7,924 nt of DNA. It comes from CAVPRW01 sp046727435 [NCBI: bacterium] (GTDB taxonomy: Bacteria; Tectomicrobia; Entotheonellia; J063). The notes beneath the pieces were generated by a model, which saw nothing but the letters and a program-made list of their open reading frames with translations, was not told the origin of the DNA and made no database searches. The DNA lies in assembly GCA_046727435.1 (NCBI GenBank), contig JBKPCR010000148.1:1-7924 (forward strand), written 5' to 3'. Positions within the stretch are counted from its first letter, which is position 1. Every line of letters starts with the position of its first letter. The position numbers and the translations under genes were made by a program. This document shows positions 6,810-7,924 of the stretch, piece by piece.

Positions 6810-7376
6810 ATGCGTAGCCTCGTGGTGGCGGTGCTCATCTTGCTGGCGGCGCTACCGGTTGCAGCGGCTACGTTCGAGGAGCGGCTCGCTCCCTGCCTCG
6901 CCTGTCATGGCGAGCAGGGGCAATCGGCCATCCCCGAGGTGCCTTCGCTCGGCGCTCAGCCGGCGTTCTATGTCACGATCCAGCTCTACATGTTCCGCGA
7001 AAGGATGCGCGTCGTCGAGCCCATGAACGAGATGACCAAGGGCCTCAGCGACGATGATGTGCGCCGCATGGCGGAGTTGATCGCGCAGCTGCCGCCACCG
7101 CTGCCTGCGGCCGACTCGCCAGATCCTGTCCGCCTCGACCGGGCGCGTGTACTGATCCATCAGCACCGGTGCAATTTCTGCCATAATCAGGATTTTTCTG
7201 GGGCACAGAACGTGCCGCGCCTGGCTGGTCAACGCGAGGACTACCTCGTCAAGGCGCTGCGCGAGTACAAGAGCAATGTGCGACGTGGATATGACGCCGC
7301 GATGGCGGATGTGATGTATCCAGTGACCGACATCGATATCCTTGATCTCTCCTACTTTCTCGCCCGTCTACCGTGA
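6810..7376 (+). CDS. Diheme cytochrome c (c4/c553-like), periplasmic electron carrier
   Basis: Protein of 188 residues with a signal peptide (hydrophobic 'LVVAVLILLAALPVAAA', cleavage near A20) and two heme c sites. The first is CLACH at 29-33, the second CNFCH at 121-125. Each is followed by a c4-style methionine region: M72/M75 in 'RVVEPMNEMTKGLSDDD' and M165/M169 in 'DAAMADVMYPVTDIDILDLS', so both hemes probably have His-Met ligation. The two-domain layout and length match cytochrome c4-type proteins. ATG 6810 has AAGGGAGG a few bases upstream and starts the signal peptide; the open frame extends upstream to 6651 inside the dehydrogenase gene, but that part is out-of-frame shadow. Its place after a PQQ dehydrogenase suggests it accepts electrons from that enzyme and hands them to a terminal oxidase or another carrier. 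That partner role is inferred from gene order. Confidence 0.9.
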   Translation: MRSLVVAVLILLAALPVAAATFEERLAPCLACHGEQGQSAIPEVPSLGAQPAFYVTIQLYMFRERMRVVEPMNEMTKGLSDDDVRRMAELIAQLPPPLPAADSPDPVRLDRARVLIHQHRCNFCHNQDFSGAQNVPRLAGQREDYLVKALREYKSNVRRGYDAAMADVMYPVTDIDILDLSYFLARLP

Positions 7377-7391
7377 GGATGGACGGGCGAG
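7359..7391 (+). terminator. Hairpin enclosing the cytochrome stop codon
   Basis: CTCGCCCGTC (7359-7368) pairs perfectly with GACGGGCGAG (7382-7391): a 10-bp stem with a 13-base loop that contains the TGA stop (7374-7376). There is no U-run after it, so it is not a textbook intrinsic terminator. It may mark the 3' end of the dehydrogenase-cytochrome transcript or stabilise it against exonucleases. A weaker 6-bp stem follows near 7404-7424. Confidence 0.4.
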
Positions 7392-7456
7392 GTCTTGAGC
7401 CCCTCCCGCTTCAGATCGGGGGTTGGAGAAGTATGCCAGTGGAATTCGGGAGTGAC

Positions 7457-7471
7457 ATCAGATAATATGAT
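7457..7471. promoter_or_regulatory. Palindrome over a -10-like sequence, candidate antitoxin operator
   Basis: ATCAGATAATATGAT is a near-perfect 15-bp palindrome: ATCA and TGAT ends, with symmetric AT pairs inside and one mismatched pair around the centre base. It contains GATAAT and TATGAT, either of which could be a -10 box, and lies 28 bp before the antitoxin ATG. Phd/YefM-type antitoxins are known to bind palindromes overlapping their own promoter, so autoregulation is likely. No good -35 box was found. Confidence 0.45.
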
Positions 7472-7484
7472 CCTCAGCTTTTAC

Positions 7485-7492
7485 AAGGAGGA
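7485..7492 (+). promoter_or_regulatory. Ribosome binding site of the antitoxin gene, in a small inverted repeat
   Basis: AAGGAGGA lies 6 bases before ATG 7499, close to the ideal Shine-Dalgarno sequence. It is flanked by TCAGCT (7474-7479) and AGCTGA (7494-7499), a perfect 6-bp inverted repeat whose right arm includes the A of the start codon. This could place the ribosome site in a loop; with only six pairs the effect may be small. Confidence 0.55.
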
Positions 7493-7498
7493 CAGCTG

Positions 7499-7777
7499 AT
7501 GTCGCAGACACTTTCGGTCACCGAGGTGGCTCGCCACTTTGCGGAGTACATCAACCGCGTTGCCTACCGTGGCGAGTGTTTCGTGCTGATGTGGGGTAAC
7601 AAACCTATTGCCGAGCTCCGGCCCCTGCCTGTGGGGAAACGCCTGGCAGAACTGCCCGCCCTACTGGCGTCACTGCCCCATCTCTCGGAGATGGAAGCCA
7701 CACAGTTTGCCGCTGACCTCTCGGCTGCACGGGAAGCACTTGCCCGTGCGGAGGTCCACGATCCATGGCGGTCTTGA
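7499..7777 (+). CDS. Type II antitoxin, Phd/YefM-like
   Basis: Small protein of 92 residues. The N-terminal half has the Phd/YefM DNA-binding fold pattern: 'LSVTEVARHFAEYINRV' followed by 'RGECFVLMWGNKPIAELRPL', where these antitoxins normally carry 'i.rnGkpvAvLvp'. The C-terminal half (about 47-92), rich in Ala, Leu and acidic residues, would form the toxin-binding tail, here with 'FAADLSAAREAL'. It should neutralise the adjacent PIN toxin and repress the shared promoter as a complex. The start is fixed by AAGGAGGA 6 nt upstream. Its stop (7775-7777) lies 13 nt inside the toxin gene, so the two are translationally coupled. It is separated from the cytochrome by 122 bp with its own candidate operator, so it is probably an independent unit. 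Confidence 0.88.
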   Translation: MSQTLSVTEVARHFAEYINRVAYRGECFVLMWGNKPIAELRPLPVGKRLAELPALLASLPHLSEMEATQFAADLSAAREALARAEVHDPWRS

Positions 7778-7924
7778 TTGATGCCAGCATCCTGATCGAA
7801 TCAGAGCGCGGACGGCTTCCGCTGGATCAGCATCTGGCGCAACGGCAGCAGGAAGAGTTCTTTCTCTCAGTCGTGACCGCCAGCGAACTGCTCCACGGGG
7901 TGTATCGGGCGGTGCACCCTGAGG
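7765..7924 (+). CDS. VapC-like PIN-domain toxin, N-terminal part
   Basis: Truncated by the window end; 53 codons are visible. The start 'MAVLIDASILIESERG' is the typical first strand of a PIN domain, with D6 the first metal-binding acid and E12 in the following helix. 'SVVTASELLHGV' (35-46) contains E41, the second conserved acid. The later acidic residues lie outside the window. VapC toxins are Mg-dependent ribonucleases, often cutting tRNA or rRNA; the target here is unknown. ATG 7765 is preceded by GGAGG (7750-7754) at 10 nt and overlaps the end of the antitoxin gene by 13 nt, the usual arrangement for such pairs. The gene is not in the supplied short list of complete frames because it runs off the end. 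Confidence 0.88.
   Translation, partial: MAVLIDASILIESERGRLPLDQHLAQRQQEEFFLSVVTASELLHGVYRAVHPE

Noticed and set aside
6026-6838. 270-codon minus-strand frame opposite the dehydrogenase
   Set aside because: Arg/Ala/Val-rich composition typical of antisense reading of GC-rich genes and no recognisable motif; the plus strand is clearly the PQQ dehydrogenase.
1-7924. tRNA, rRNA, CRISPR array, insertion sequence or attachment site
   Set aside because: No cloverleaf-like segment, repeated spacer pattern, transposase motif or terminal repeat was seen on reading both strands.

Overview
The window is a GC-rich bacterial chromosomal segment from a Gram-negative organism. The double-membrane assignment rests on an RND efflux adaptor and permease and on periplasmic proteins with signal peptides. 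Codon use is GC-rich throughout. The gene mix would fit a proteobacterium or an NC10/Rokubacteria-like environmental lineage, but the taxon cannot be fixed from the sequence alone.

Layout. (1) Positions 1-3782, plus strand: the 3' end of an RND periplasmic adaptor gene, then a complete inner-membrane RND permease of the HAE1 (AcrB/MdtB-like) type. (2) Positions 3705-5051, minus strand: a glycerate 2-kinase of the DUF4147/MOFRL type, convergent with the permease and overlapping its 3' end by 78 bp. (3) Positions 5052-5398: a 347-bp divergent intergenic region with several inverted repeats. (4) Positions 5399-7376, plus strand: a secreted PQQ-dependent, sorbosone dehydrogenase-like beta-propeller protein followed by a diheme cytochrome c, with a strong hairpin between them and another around the cytochrome stop codon. 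(5) Positions 7499-7924, plus strand: a type II toxin-antitoxin module, a Phd/YefM-like antitoxin whose end overlaps the start of a VapC-like PIN toxin that is cut by the window end.

How the genes may work together. The adaptor and permease would form a tripartite efflux pump with an outer-membrane TolC-type channel that is not in this window. The dehydrogenase and cytochrome look like a periplasmic oxidation pair: PQQ takes electrons from a sugar or aldehyde and the diheme cytochrome passes them toward the respiratory chain. The divergent glycerate kinase could act on an acid produced by such oxidation, but this is an inference from position. No RNA genes, CRISPR arrays or insertion sequences were seen.

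There is no clear new defence or mobile system here. The most unusual points are the permease tail, whose histidine-rich end is the codon-aligned antisense of the kinase C-terminus, and the hairpins and palindromes around the oxidation genes and the toxin-antitoxin module.
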